Below the pieces are notes generated by a model. It saw only the letters and a list, made by a program, of their open reading frames with translations, made no database searches and was not told where the DNA came from. The translations under genes and the position numbers were made by a program. DNA of 64,000 nucleotides, from positions 1-64,000 of the forward strand of contig JAGWQH010000055.1 in NCBI GenBank assembly GCA_028870115.1, read 5' to 3'. Positions within the stretch are counted from its first letter, which is position 1. Every line of letters starts with the position of its first letter. Source of the DNA: Candidatus Methylomirabilota bacterium (GTDB taxonomy: Bacteria; Methylomirabilota; Methylomirabilia; Methylomirabilales; Methylomirabilaceae). Shown here one piece after another: positions 25,304 to 32,424 of this stretch.

Positions 25304-26874
25304 GTCAATGACACCATTTGACCTTTCTTTCGATACATTCTCTGGCACACCTGACAGGTACCAGACTCGGCCCGATCATCAATATCGATACGATTCCCAC
25401 AGACACACATCCATCCGATAATCTTGCCGGGATTTCCAACAAGTAGCGCAAAGTCCGGGACATCTTTCAGAACGACCGCGCCGGCGCCGATAAAAGCATA
25501 CTGACCGATGGTCACGCCACAGACGATTGTGCAGTTGGCCCCAAGCGTCGCACCCCGCCGGACCAGCGTCGGACGAAGCTCATCCATGCGCCTGATCTCG
25601 CTGCGCGGGTTAAACACATTGGTGAACACCATGGATGGACCGCAAAAGACATGATCCTCCAGGGTCACCCCCTCGTACACAGAGACGTTATTTTGTATTT
25701 TGACCCCATCGCCGATGTTCACGTTCGGGCCGATCATCACGTTTTGGCCGATCCTGCAATTCTTTCCAACCCTGGAGTTTTTCAGGATGTGGGAGAAATG
25801 CCAGATCGTGGTCCCTTCGCCGATCTCAACGCCCTCGTCGATACTTGCGGTCTCATGCGCAGTGTATGGTCGCGTACGTTGTGAGGCAGGTTGATTGATT
25901 GGCGCTTCGACGCGCCTGAGACTTTCCTCACAGCCACTAAGAACCGTCAGGACCCGAAGTGCCTCGCTGCCATCGGTCCGTGGCGTAGCGCGTTCTCTGA
26001 TGCACTCGACAAAATGGGCGCATTCGGCCTTCAATGGTTCGACCCAGTCGAACTCAACAGGCTGAGCCTCAGCTTTGCTGGCAACCGGAATATGATTTTT
26101 CCAGTTGATAGAATGGGGATACAGCAACAGCTTGTCTTTCTTTTCCACGTCGTCGAATACTGCCATCTTGCGAGTCCCGACAACAACCAGTTTCTGCTCC
26201 TTGAATGGATGCAGCCACGACACAAAGACGTGGGCCTTGACGCCGCTGGGAAACGACAGAAGGCTCACAGTAACATCAGCGATCCGGTCGTCAAGGTAGT
26301 TGCCACCCTTGGAGAGAATAACATCCGGCATCTCTCCCACTAAACCCAAGATTACCGAGACGTCATGGGGCGCAAATGACCAGAGGATATTTTCTTCACG
26401 GCGGATCTTCCCAAGATTGAGTCGGTTGGAATAGATGTACTGGATTCGGCCAAGTTCGCCTGCTTCAACCAGTTCCTTGAGCTTGAGCACGGCTGGATGA
26501 TACCAAAGGAGGTGGCCTACCATAAGCACGCGGCGTTTTTCCGAAGCCAGGGCCACGAGTTCCTGACCTTCAGGAACTGTCAGGCAGAGAGGTTTTTCAA
26601 CAAAGACGTCTTTGCCGGCCAGGAGTGCTCGTCGCACAATGCGCCCATGGGTCTCGGCTGGGGTCGCAATCGCCACGCCAGCTACGTCCGGATCAGCAAG
26701 AATTTCGTCGAACGAATCAGCGCATCTTGCCGACGAATATTCTGTAGAGAGCTGCGTTAACCTTTCGTGGCTCGAATCGCAGATCCATGAGAGGACACCA
26801 AGGTTGCTGAAGTTGCGAACCAGGTTTGTCCCCCAGTATCCAGCACCAATGCAAGCAATCTTGGTATTACACAT
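25300..26874 (-). CDS. Fusion of Gfo/Idh/MocA dehydrogenase (WbpB-like) and left-handed beta-helix N-acetyltransferase (WbpD-like)
   Basis: A 524-residue bifunctional protein from ATG 26874 (MCNTKIACIGAGYWGTNLVR). Residues 1-330: NAD-dependent dehydrogenase with GAGYWG, ATPAETHGRIVRRALLAGKDVFVEKPL (EKP motif) and HLLWYHPAVLKLKEL. Residues about 340-480: hexapeptide-repeat acetyltransferase (IDEGVEIGEGTTIWHFSHIL, CRIGQNVMIGPNVNIGDGV, GAVVLKDVPDFALLVGNPG). Residues 480-515 add a possible zinc-binding tail, CVCG...CQVC. The two halves correspond to UDP-GlcNAcA 3-dehydrogenase and 3-amino N-acetyltransferase, steps before and after the aminotransferase encoded next. The UDP-GlcNAc 6-dehydrogenase (WbpA) is not in this window. 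Confidence 0.88.
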   Translation of the reverse strand: MCNTKIACIGAGYWGTNLVRNFSNLGVLSWICDSSHERLTQLSTEYSSARCADSFDEILADPDVAGVAIATPAETHGRIVRRALLAGKDVFVEKPLCLTVPEGQELVALASEKRRVLMVGHLLWYHPAVLKLKELVEAGELGRIQYIYSNRLNLGKIRREENILWSFAPHDVSVILGLVGEMPDVILSKGGNYLDDRIADVTVSLLSFPSGVKAHVFVSWLHPFKEQKLVVVGTRKMAVFDDVEKKDKLLLYPHSINWKNHIPVASKAEAQPVEFDWVEPLKAECAHFVECIRERATPRTDGSEALRVLTVLSGCEESLRRVEAPINQPASQRTRPYTAHETASIDEGVEIGEGTTIWHFSHILKNSRVGKNCRIGQNVMIGPNVNIGDGVKIQNNVSVYEGVTLEDHVFCGPSMVFTNVFNPRSEIRRMDELRPTLVRRGATLGANCTIVCGVTIGQYAFIGAGAVVLKDVPDFALLVGNPGKIIGWMCVCGNRIDIDDRAESGTCQVCQRMYRKKGQMVSLT

Positions 26875-27074
26875 TGATTTCACACGCCCTACGGCGCCAA
26901 CCGTGTTAGAAATCCGACATCCCTCGCGAAAGAACGGACCCAAGCATAAACCGCCGGAGCCTAACCACGTTAAGCAGTTTCAGTATCTCCCACAGAATCT
27001 CACAAACCTCCTGTCTCCCGGTCAGAGAAACCATTGGACGAGAAACGTGTAGAAAAGTGGAAAATATCGAGAGG

Positions 27075-28517
27075 TCAGCGGCCATTTCCACCGAGAACGA
27101 CCCATAATGTCTTGGTAAGGATGGTGACATCAAGGAGGAGTGATTGATTCTTAATATAGTACAAATCGTACGCAAATTTTTCCCAGCTTTCTTCCACTGA
27201 TGCAGCGTAATTTCCATTGATCTGAGCCCAACCAGTGATTCCTGGCTTGACCGCAAACCGCAGTGAGTAAAGTGGAATTGTTTCCTGCCAGCCGGTTTGA
27301 ACCCTCGCGTTAGCTGGATCGTTCTTTCGTTTCCCCTCTCGATATACTGGCACCCGACCTTGAAACTGCCTGATGAACGGCTCTCGTTCAGGGCGAGGCC
27401 CCACCAAGCTCATGTCCCCCAAGAGGACATTGATGAGTTGCGGGATTTCATCAAGGCGCGATCGCCTCAAGAAACGGCCGAACCGGGTAATACGCTGATC
27501 ATTCTCTGAAGCCCAGACAGGGCCGGTGTTCTGCTCCGCATTTTCAGTCATGGTTCGAAATTTCAGCAATTTGAACTTCCGGCCACCTGCACCAAGCCTT
27601 TCCTGGACGTAGACAATGCCCCCAGGCGACGTGAGCATGGTTCCCACCATTATGAGAAAAGCAATAGGGGAAAGGAGAACTAACGCAAGGAGCGCCGCTG
27701 ATTTGTCAATCAACCCTTTGACCCTCTTTGCATATATTGGCGACCGAATAATGCCCATATGTAACAAATAATCCGAAACATAGTGGATCGGTACCTTACC
27801 AGTAGTCTTTTCATAGAGATCGGAAAGGTGGATCACCTCCGTTCCATGACGCTGTTGGATAAAAAGCTCCTGACACACGTCATGGCGCGACAAACAGCCG
27901 TTTGACGTGATTAGCAAATCAGGCGCTTGCTCAACAAGCACTTTCTCCAAGCGATCCATGCCTCCCAGTATTGTGATCCCATTTCTCTCATCGTTATGGT
28001 GAGAAGGCCAGTCATCAACCAGCGCTCCGATAAGCCGAATTCCTGAAGTCTTTATCTCGATCACTTCGTGGAGTAACTGCCCCTCTTCCTTACCCAATCC
28101 CAAAAGAAGTGCTCGCCTTTGGAACGATGGGCGGACGACCAGCCGGCTGTAGAGCCTTCTCCAGAGGGCGATACCCAGCGTAACCAAGATCGCGTTCAGC
28201 AAATAGACTCCTCGCCCAACCCTCAGTGACCAGTCGACGTAAAATAAGCTCGTCGAAAGCATAAAAGCGCCTATGGACACATACAGTAGGGTCAAGAACT
28301 CGGGAAGGGAACGATAGTCTTTTCGTACATCATACTGGTTTCCGATAAACAAAAGAACGATGTACGTCAGTCCGCTGACTAGGAATGAAATAGTGTGCGC
28401 TTCAAGGTACTGAACTCCCGGTTCGATTCCCAATCGCAAGAATGCTGAACTGACGATTGAGCCAATGATGATGGCCACATCGATCCCGACAAGCAGCAAC
28501 TCTCGTTTCCTAGGCAT
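27075..28517 (-). CDS. Priming polyprenyl-phosphate sugar phosphotransferase (WbaP/EpsB type)
   Basis: A 480-residue membrane enzyme that transfers the first sugar phosphate to undecaprenyl phosphate. The N-terminal 120 residues form four hydrophobic helices. A Rossmann-like middle domain follows (RRALLLGLGKEEGQLL to about 250). One more membrane helix sits near 275-300, then the catalytic domain: YVQERLGAGGRKFKLLKFRTM, TRFGRFLRRSRLDEIPQLINVL, MSLVGPRPEREPF and KPGITGWAQINGNYAASVEE. It lies upstream of the sugar-nucleotide genes on the same strand, with about 200 bases between where I see nothing definite. In PEP-CTERM/exosortase-type clusters this family is typical, but no exosortase is in the window. 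Confidence 0.92.
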   Translation of the reverse strand: MPRKRELLLVGIDVAIIIGSIVSSAFLRLGIEPGVQYLEAHTISFLVSGLTYIVLLFIGNQYDVRKDYRSLPEFLTLLYVSIGAFMLSTSLFYVDWSLRVGRGVYLLNAILVTLGIALWRRLYSRLVVRPSFQRRALLLGLGKEEGQLLHEVIEIKTSGIRLIGALVDDWPSHHNDERNGITILGGMDRLEKVLVEQAPDLLITSNGCLSRHDVCQELFIQQRHGTEVIHLSDLYEKTTGKVPIHYVSDYLLHMGIIRSPIYAKRVKGLIDKSAALLALVLLSPIAFLIMVGTMLTSPGGIVYVQERLGAGGRKFKLLKFRTMTENAEQNTGPVWASENDQRITRFGRFLRRSRLDEIPQLINVLLGDMSLVGPRPEREPFIRQFQGRVPVYREGKRKNDPANARVQTGWQETIPLYSLRFAVKPGITGWAQINGNYAASVEESWEKFAYDLYYIKNQSLLLDVTILTKTLWVVLGGNGR

Positions 28518-28588
28518 CTCAGTTCTTTCCGATCTGATACTTGAGCGTGAGCAACTGTTTCCTCTTTTTCAGCGCTGGTGACCCTTCA

Positions 28589-28822
28589 TCAGTGGAGATC
28601 CTGCCATCCCTTGAGAACTTGCTCCTCTATCGGGACCTTGCTTACGAGGAGCTCTTTCATGTCTACTTTCTTGCTGGCATTATCAATATCAATACCCACG
28701 ATATTCCCATCAACATCATAATCGAGGATAACTCCTTCCGATATCTCTTTGCTGTCAGCGCTGACCTTGCCCGACAAATCTATGTAGAGAGAATCAGTGT
28801 CCGGATAGTATTTCAACTTCAT
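28589..28822 (-). CDS. DUF2283 family small protein
   Basis: A 77-residue protein beginning MKLKYYPDTDSLYIDLSGK, followed by ILDYDVDGNIVGIDIDNAS, the conserved DUF2283 pattern. Function unknown; family members are common beside toxin-antitoxin genes. It is the first of several small genes in this islet, and copy 1 of the palindromic repeat lies just upstream. Confidence 0.85.
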   Translation of the reverse strand: MKLKYYPDTDSLYIDLSGKVSADSKEISEGVILDYDVDGNIVGIDIDNASKKVDMKELLVSKVPIEEQVLKGWQDLH

Positions 28823-28900
28823 GGCTTATACCCCCAATGTCGTAGGGGAAGGCTTTACGCTCTCCCGTGGGATGGGCGGAGATAAACCCCGCCCCTGCAT

Positions 28901-28962
28901 CCCCCCCATCCTAACCTTCCCCCGCAAGGGGGGAAGGGAAGTGCGGTGGCACCTTCACCCGG
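28901..28962. repeat. Palindromic repeat, copy 1
   Basis: About 60 bases with a central hairpin (CCTTCCCCC gcaa GGGGGAAGG type), followed by GTGCGGTGGCACCTTCACC. Other copies in the same orientation are at 29924-29979, 30383-30443 and 30885-30922. Confidence 0.85.
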
Positions 28963-29035
28963 TGGGGGGAAGGGAAAGAATCGCCTACCCCGCCGTGCTC
29001 ATTCCAGCTTGCGAGAGGAGTCCAGATACGAGCGG

Positions 29036-29335
29036 TCAGGCTCTCTTTGGCTTCGCTGTATGCTTTTTGGGGAGTAGTGGGATTAAACACCGCAAAGCCC
29101 TATTTACAGACTCTGAGTTTGGGAAATATGCTCGAGTATCCGGCTCTAGAACCACTATGCCCTCTTTAGGCATCACGTCCTTAACAACAGTTGTACCATC
29201 TGCCTTACGGATAGTAATCGTATACCCAGCTTGCATAGTTCTATAATGTTTACCACGCACTCCACCCCTAAAATCATATTCGGCACGCATGTCGTTGTCT
29301 TCCACCTGTACCATTTTAGTCGCCACCTTCTTCAT
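29036..29335 (-). CDS. Probable antitoxin partner of the BrnT-type toxin
   Basis: A 99-residue protein. The first 35 residues, MKKVATKMVQVEDNDMRAEY then DFRGGVRGKHY, and the later VVLEPDTRAYFPNSESVNRALRCLI match the small proteins usually encoded with DUF497 toxins. The middle (TITIRKADGTTVVKDVMPKEG) departs from the usual short loop. It overlaps the end of the toxin gene by 20 bases, an arrangement typical of type II toxin-antitoxin operons. No DNA-binding motif is obvious, so autoregulation is only assumed. Confidence 0.7.
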   Translation of the reverse strand: MKKVATKMVQVEDNDMRAEYDFRGGVRGKHYRTMQAGYTITIRKADGTTVVKDVMPKEGIVVLEPDTRAYFPNSESVNRALRCLIPLLPKKHTAKPKRA

Positions 29336-29600
29336 AAAGTTTCCGCTCCGATGAGGTCGCCTTACGGCAACTTATAATACGTATATTGGAGCCGCGTTCG
29401 GTATAAACTACTACCAGCACACGACCTTTCTCAGAACTACCGAGGTCAATATACCGTTGCTCATCCACCGAGTAGTCAGGATCAGGTACCGTTATTGACA
29501 ACGGATCAATAAAAACCGTTGTTGCTTCATCAAAAGTGACTTTGTGTTTTTTAAGATTAGCTGCGGCTTTCTTTTCATCCCACTCAAATCTTAGCTTCAC
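29316..29600 (-). CDS. brnT: BrnT-family (DUF497) toxin
   Basis: A 94-residue RelE-fold ribonuclease toxin from GTG 29600, chosen because GGGGAG lies 6 bases upstream; a GTG at 29663 is also in frame. LRFEWDEKKAAANLKKHKVTFDEA is the hallmark N-terminus, and RVLVVVYTERGSNIRIISCRKAT carries the conserved basic residues of the active site. In the family these toxins cleave RNA and are neutralised by the adjacent antitoxin. Confidence 0.88.
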   Translation of the reverse strand: MKLRFEWDEKKAAANLKKHKVTFDEATTVFIDPLSITVPDPDYSVDEQRYIDLGSSEKGRVLVVVYTERGSNIRIISCRKATSSERKLYEEGGD

Positions 29601-29678
29601 TATGGCTCCCCAGAAGGTTCTGTCAATGGGTGCGTGAACGGTGCCAGGCAGCTTTCTCCTCACCCTAGTACACGGTGG

Positions 29679-29897
29679 TTACTCCAATCCGAGTCGCCGC
29701 ACCACATCTTCAAATGGCTCGCCGCGCTCCCCTGCGCGAACAGCCTATTTCTGGCGAAAAAGCCTATCTCGCACTGACTTTCTGAACGGCAATCCTTCAT
29801 CAGGATCGCCAAGTAATTCCAACAACTTCTGCTCGATGGAGGTTTCAATCATCTCCCTGAGTTCGCCTTTTGTCATCTGAGCTACTTTAGCAGTCAT
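29679..29897 (-). pseudogene. Small antitoxin-like gene interrupted by an in-frame TAG
   Basis: From ATG 29897 the frame reads MTKGELREMIETSIEQKLLE after a seven-codon lead, then LLGDPDEGLPFRKSVRDRL, and stops at TAG 29745-29747. After the stop the same frame continues with AVRAGERGEPFEDVVRRLGLE to TAA 29679-29681. The whole 72-codon pattern, including the GERG-x-P-x-EDV-x-RLGLE tail, is that of a common small protein found next to toxin genes. Without read-through only a 50-residue product would be made. No toxin partner follows. Confidence 0.6.
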
Positions 29898-29923
29898 ACT
29901 GACCCTCCAAAAATCCCCCCGCG

Positions 29924-29979
29924 CCCCCCCATCCTAACCTTCCCCCACAAGGGGGGAAGGGAAGTGCGGTGGCACCTTC
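29924..29979. repeat. Palindromic repeat, copy 2
   Basis: Same element as 28901-28962. It supplies the last codons and the stop of the zinc-finger gene at 29934-30197, so that C-terminus (HFPSPLVGEG) is repeat-derived. Confidence 0.8.
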
Positions 29980-30197
29980 TTACCATGAATGGCAAAGAAC
30001 TGCCGCTCGATTTCCTTGAGAACAACCGCATCGTAGTAAACCATGCCACAATTCAGGCATACTTCAACAGGGGTATTCGGCACCAGCAAGTATTTCCCCT
30101 CGTGGCTATAGAGATACTCAATCCTTCGTTCCTCATGGCGGTCACTGCCGCAGAAATTACACACTATTGTTATCTTCCTCTTTATCCTCGCGTCCAA
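29934..30197 (-). CDS. YgiT-type zinc-finger protein (MqsA-like antitoxin)
   Basis: An 87-residue protein with IVCNFCGSDRHEERRIEY, then TPVEVCLNCGMVYYDAVVLKEIE: two CxxC pairs in the YgiT/MqsA-N spacing, expected to bind one zinc. Such proteins pair with DUF4258 toxins, and the remains of one lie immediately upstream. The start is uncertain: TTG 30197 lies inside the toxin remnant, and no better ATG or GTG with a ribosome site is seen. The end has been replaced by repeat sequence, so this may be an orphan, partly eroded antitoxin. Confidence 0.7.
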   Translation of the reverse strand: MDARIKRKITIVCNFCGSDRHEERRIEYLYSHEGKYLLVPNTPVEVCLNCGMVYYDAVVLKEIERQFFAIHGKKVPPHFPSPLVGEG

Positions 30198-30323
30198 GGG
30201 TCGTTCAATAGCGCCTCTTCTACTTGGGCGAAGGTTAATCCATCCGCTCTCCGCTCAATCTCGGCATGATGGCTGTACACATACGTTGTCGCGAACCCTC
30301 GCCTTTATCTCTTCAATGTCCAT
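30182..30323 (-). pseudogene. Frameshifted, truncated DUF4258-type toxin gene
   Basis: ATG 30323 opens MDIEEIKARVRDN; one extra base later the sequence continues in another frame as YVYSHHAEIERRADGLTFAQVEEALLND and then stops. Joined, this is the N-terminal half of a DUF4258 protein, the usual partner of YgiT-type antitoxins. The C-terminal half is missing and its end overlaps the zinc-finger gene. The toxin is therefore inactivated while the antitoxin frame remains. Confidence 0.65.
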
Positions 30324-30382
30324 CTCTGCTTATAACGATACTGCGCGTCTGCCTATGTACCGCACACGCCGTCCTTCATTCA

Positions 30383-30443
30383 CCCCCCATCCTCACCTTC
30401 CCCCGCAAGGGGGGAAGGGAAGTGCGGTGGTACCTTCACCCGG
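30383..30443. repeat. Palindromic repeat, copy 3
   Basis: Same element and orientation as the copy at 28901-28962. A diverged relative in the opposite sense (CTCCCCC...GGGGGAG) lies at about 30500-30565 and encodes the tail of the DUF559 protein. Confidence 0.8.
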
Positions 30444-30479
30444 TAAAGGGAAAGGGTACCCATGGTGGATTCCTCGCCA

Positions 30480-30884
30480 TCACGCCTGACGCTCATCTCC
30501 CTTCCGAGGGAGGATTCCCTCTCCGACCTCCTCCCCCCTTGTGGGGGAGGATTCAGGTGGGGGGGTTAATGCCTCCCAGATGACGCGCTTCACCGCATCA
30601 GGAGCCTGCAAGACTTCGTGATCCCAAAATCGGAGCACCCGGAAGCCTTGTCCTTCCAACCATGCCGTGCGCTTTGCGTCAGAGTCCGCTTGCTGGGTAT
30701 GCTGCCCCCCGTCCGCCTCGACCACGAGTCTGCTCCCGAAGGATACGAAATCCACAATGTAGGGTCCAATCGGCTGCTGCCGTCGAAACTTCGCTCCAGC
30801 CATCTGTCTCATGCGCAGGGACTTCCACAAGGCCTGTTCTGCATCGGTCATATTTTTCCTCAACCGCCTGGCCCTGCCGTTCAT
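30480..30884 (-). CDS. DUF559 domain protein (Vsr/restriction endonuclease-like fold)
   Basis: A 134-residue protein. ARRLRKNMTDAEQALWKSLR is the usual start, and FRRQQPIGPYIVDFVSFGSRLVVEADGGQHTQQ carries the PD-(D/E)xK-like core (Asp in YIVDF, then ExDGxxH). The family is predicted to be a DNA nuclease related to very-short-patch endonucleases, but its role is unknown. The last 25 residues (TPPPESSPTRGEEVGEG onward) come from a repeat element rather than the family. It is bounded on both sides by palindromic repeats. Confidence 0.85.
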   Translation of the reverse strand: MNGRARRLRKNMTDAEQALWKSLRMRQMAGAKFRRQQPIGPYIVDFVSFGSRLVVEADGGQHTQQADSDAKRTAWLEGQGFRVLRFWDHEVLQAPDAVKRVIWEALTPPPESSPTRGEEVGEGILPRKGDERQA

Positions 30885-30922
30885 GCCCCCATCCTATCCT
30901 TCCCCCACAAGGGGGGAAGGGA
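30885..30922. repeat. Palindromic repeat, copy 4 (short)
   Basis: Contains CCCCCATCC and the CCTTCCCCC-acaa-GGGGGGAAGG hairpin but lacks the GTGCGGTGG flank. It closes the islet of small genes, just before the TPR gene end at 30930. Confidence 0.75.
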
Positions 30923-30929
30923 CATCCAG

Positions 30930-32207
30930 TCAGTGGATCTTCTTGAGGGACACATGGTCGATCCAGGCTGTACCCGCGATAAGATTATCGATTTTCTGGC
31001 TCGGTTCTCGACGGATCCTGACTACGATCGCTTGCGATCGAGAGGACGTCAGAAACGAAGTCTTCAGCTCCGACCAGTCGTGGTCCCCGACGAGTTCCTC
31101 TGTTGCGCCATAGAGCCTTCCGTCGAGCAGGTCAAAGGCTTCGATGCGAAGGCCACTCCCGGTCGTGATGCCGTGAGTCTTGATGTAACCGTCCAGGAGA
31201 TATCTGGTGTCCGGCATGACCCGAACAACCTGTCGAATGCCGGAAAGATCGACATTATGAGTCCCATCGAATGAGATTTTCAGGGACCGGTTCCCCTCTT
31301 TCGAATGATACGCATCGATCCCGACATCCGCACCGGCGACGGAATACAGTCTCCAGTCGAATCCCTTCCCCAGCGTCTCATCGCGTTCAAATCCACCATT
31401 CCAGATAAGATTGTCCGAGGCGCTGCGATCACCGATCCCCTTCCCCTTCAAAGCCATTGACCAGGCAACCCCTGCCTCCGGTATCTCCTTCTGGGCGAGC
31501 ATAAAGTCGGCATAGGAAAGCGCAAGGGCAGGATCAATGGCCGGTCCTGCAATCTGGACCAGCCTTTTCCAGACAGCTCGGACGTCGCTGGCTTCCTGAT
31601 GCCTGATGAGATACCCCAGATAGTCCGACAGCACCTCACGATCCGGCGGCAGAATTGATTCAATGAGATCTGCCGGTGTGGTCAGCGTGCGAACCAACGC
31701 GAAGTAGCTCCATCGTTTGCTCCGATCCGTTCTCATGAGATAGGTGAGATTCGCCACCGCCTCGTCAAAGCTTCCAAGCTGGATCTGAAATAGGGCGGCC
31801 TCCCAGCGCAGTCTCGCCTCGCTGGGATTGAAACGCAACGCCAGCCTGAGGGCTGACTTCGCCTCCTGAGTCTGCCCCAGCCACCAGTAGGTCCTCGCCA
31901 CATCGAACCACGTCCGACTTGAGAGGGGATTCTCTCGGAGGACCATTCGATACTGGTTCAGCGCCTCCTGATAATCCTGGAAAGCCACGCTGTAATGGCG
32001 GATCCTTCCCACGTACTGATGCTGATACTGGGGGTCTTCAGGATGAGACCGCCAAGCGCGCAGGAGGTCGGGATCATTGGGAAGGGGGGGGATCGCGAAG
32101 CTGGCCGCCCAAGGGTGGATGATCACCCAGGCGGTCAGGATGGCGAGGCAGGAGAGCACGAGGAGTGAGGCGGCCTTGCTTGACGAAGTCCTGAGCTCGA
32201 AGACCAT
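30930..32207 (-). CDS. Membrane-anchored TPR protein with C-terminal beta-sandwich domain
   Basis: A 425-residue protein. A single hydrophobic helix near residues 12-33 anchors it in the inner membrane. Residues about 60-240 are tetratricopeptide-like (for example ALNQYRMVLRENPLSSRTWFDVARTYWWLGQTQEAKSAL). From about 262 (NLIWNGGFERDETLGKGFDWRL) to the end the pattern of strands resembles carbohydrate-binding jelly-roll modules. Such proteins accompany polymerase and export genes of exopolysaccharide clusters, and a glycan-binding scaffold role in the periplasm is inferred. It is separated from the Wzc-like gene by a dispersed repeat. Confidence 0.75.
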   Translation of the reverse strand: MVFELRTSSSKAASLLVLSCLAILTAWVIIHPWAASFAIPPLPNDPDLLRAWRSHPEDPQYQHQYVGRIRHYSVAFQDYQEALNQYRMVLRENPLSSRTWFDVARTYWWLGQTQEAKSALRLALRFNPSEARLRWEAALFQIQLGSFDEAVANLTYLMRTDRSKRWSYFALVRTLTTPADLIESILPPDREVLSDYLGYLIRHQEASDVRAVWKRLVQIAGPAIDPALALSYADFMLAQKEIPEAGVAWSMALKGKGIGDRSASDNLIWNGGFERDETLGKGFDWRLYSVAGADVGIDAYHSKEGNRSLKISFDGTHNVDLSGIRQVVRVMPDTRYLLDGYIKTHGITTGSGLRIEAFDLLDGRLYGATEELVGDHDWSELKTSFLTSSRSQAIVVRIRREPSQKIDNLIAGTAWIDHVSLKKIH

Positions 32208-32282
32208 GCGATCTCACCTCCCATCCTGAAGCCAACGCGGGAAAACTATTCCAGGTCATTAGTTCGAAAGCCTCTCTCGCGG

Positions 32283-32404
32283 GTCATTGCGAGGGAGTGG
32301 AGCGACCGAAGCAATCTGGCCCGAAGGGTCATTCCGAGCAAAGCGAGGAATCTCACCGAACTGCGTGTCGGATTGCCGCGCTCCCGTTGGTCGCTCGCAA
32401 TGAC
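32283..32404. repeat. Dispersed repeat R, copy 1 (GTCATTGCGAG...CGCAATGAC)
   Basis: About 120 bases bounded by inverted ends GTCATTGCGAG and CTCGCAATGAC, with internal AGCGAGGAATCTCACCG. Related copies are at 48719-48868 and 57939-58028. Non-coding, resembling a MITE or REP-type element. Confidence 0.8.
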
Positions 32405-32424
32405 CACCTGGTTGTGGGTCGTGG

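Noticed and set aside
23791-28440. tRNA-like GTTCGAAC and GTTCGATTCC strings near 23791 and 28421
   Set aside because: Both lie inside protein genes and no cloverleaf can be built round them.
11428-29747. In-frame TAG codons (11428, 29745) considered as recoded amber codons
   Set aside because: One of the two genes also has a frameshift, a third remnant uses TGA, and normal genes end in TAG (for example 977-979 and 2359-2361). Ordinary decay explains them.
28901-30922. Repeat series considered as a CRISPR array
   Set aside because: Only four copies, spaced 440-1020 bases apart with genes between; no regular spacers or cas genes.
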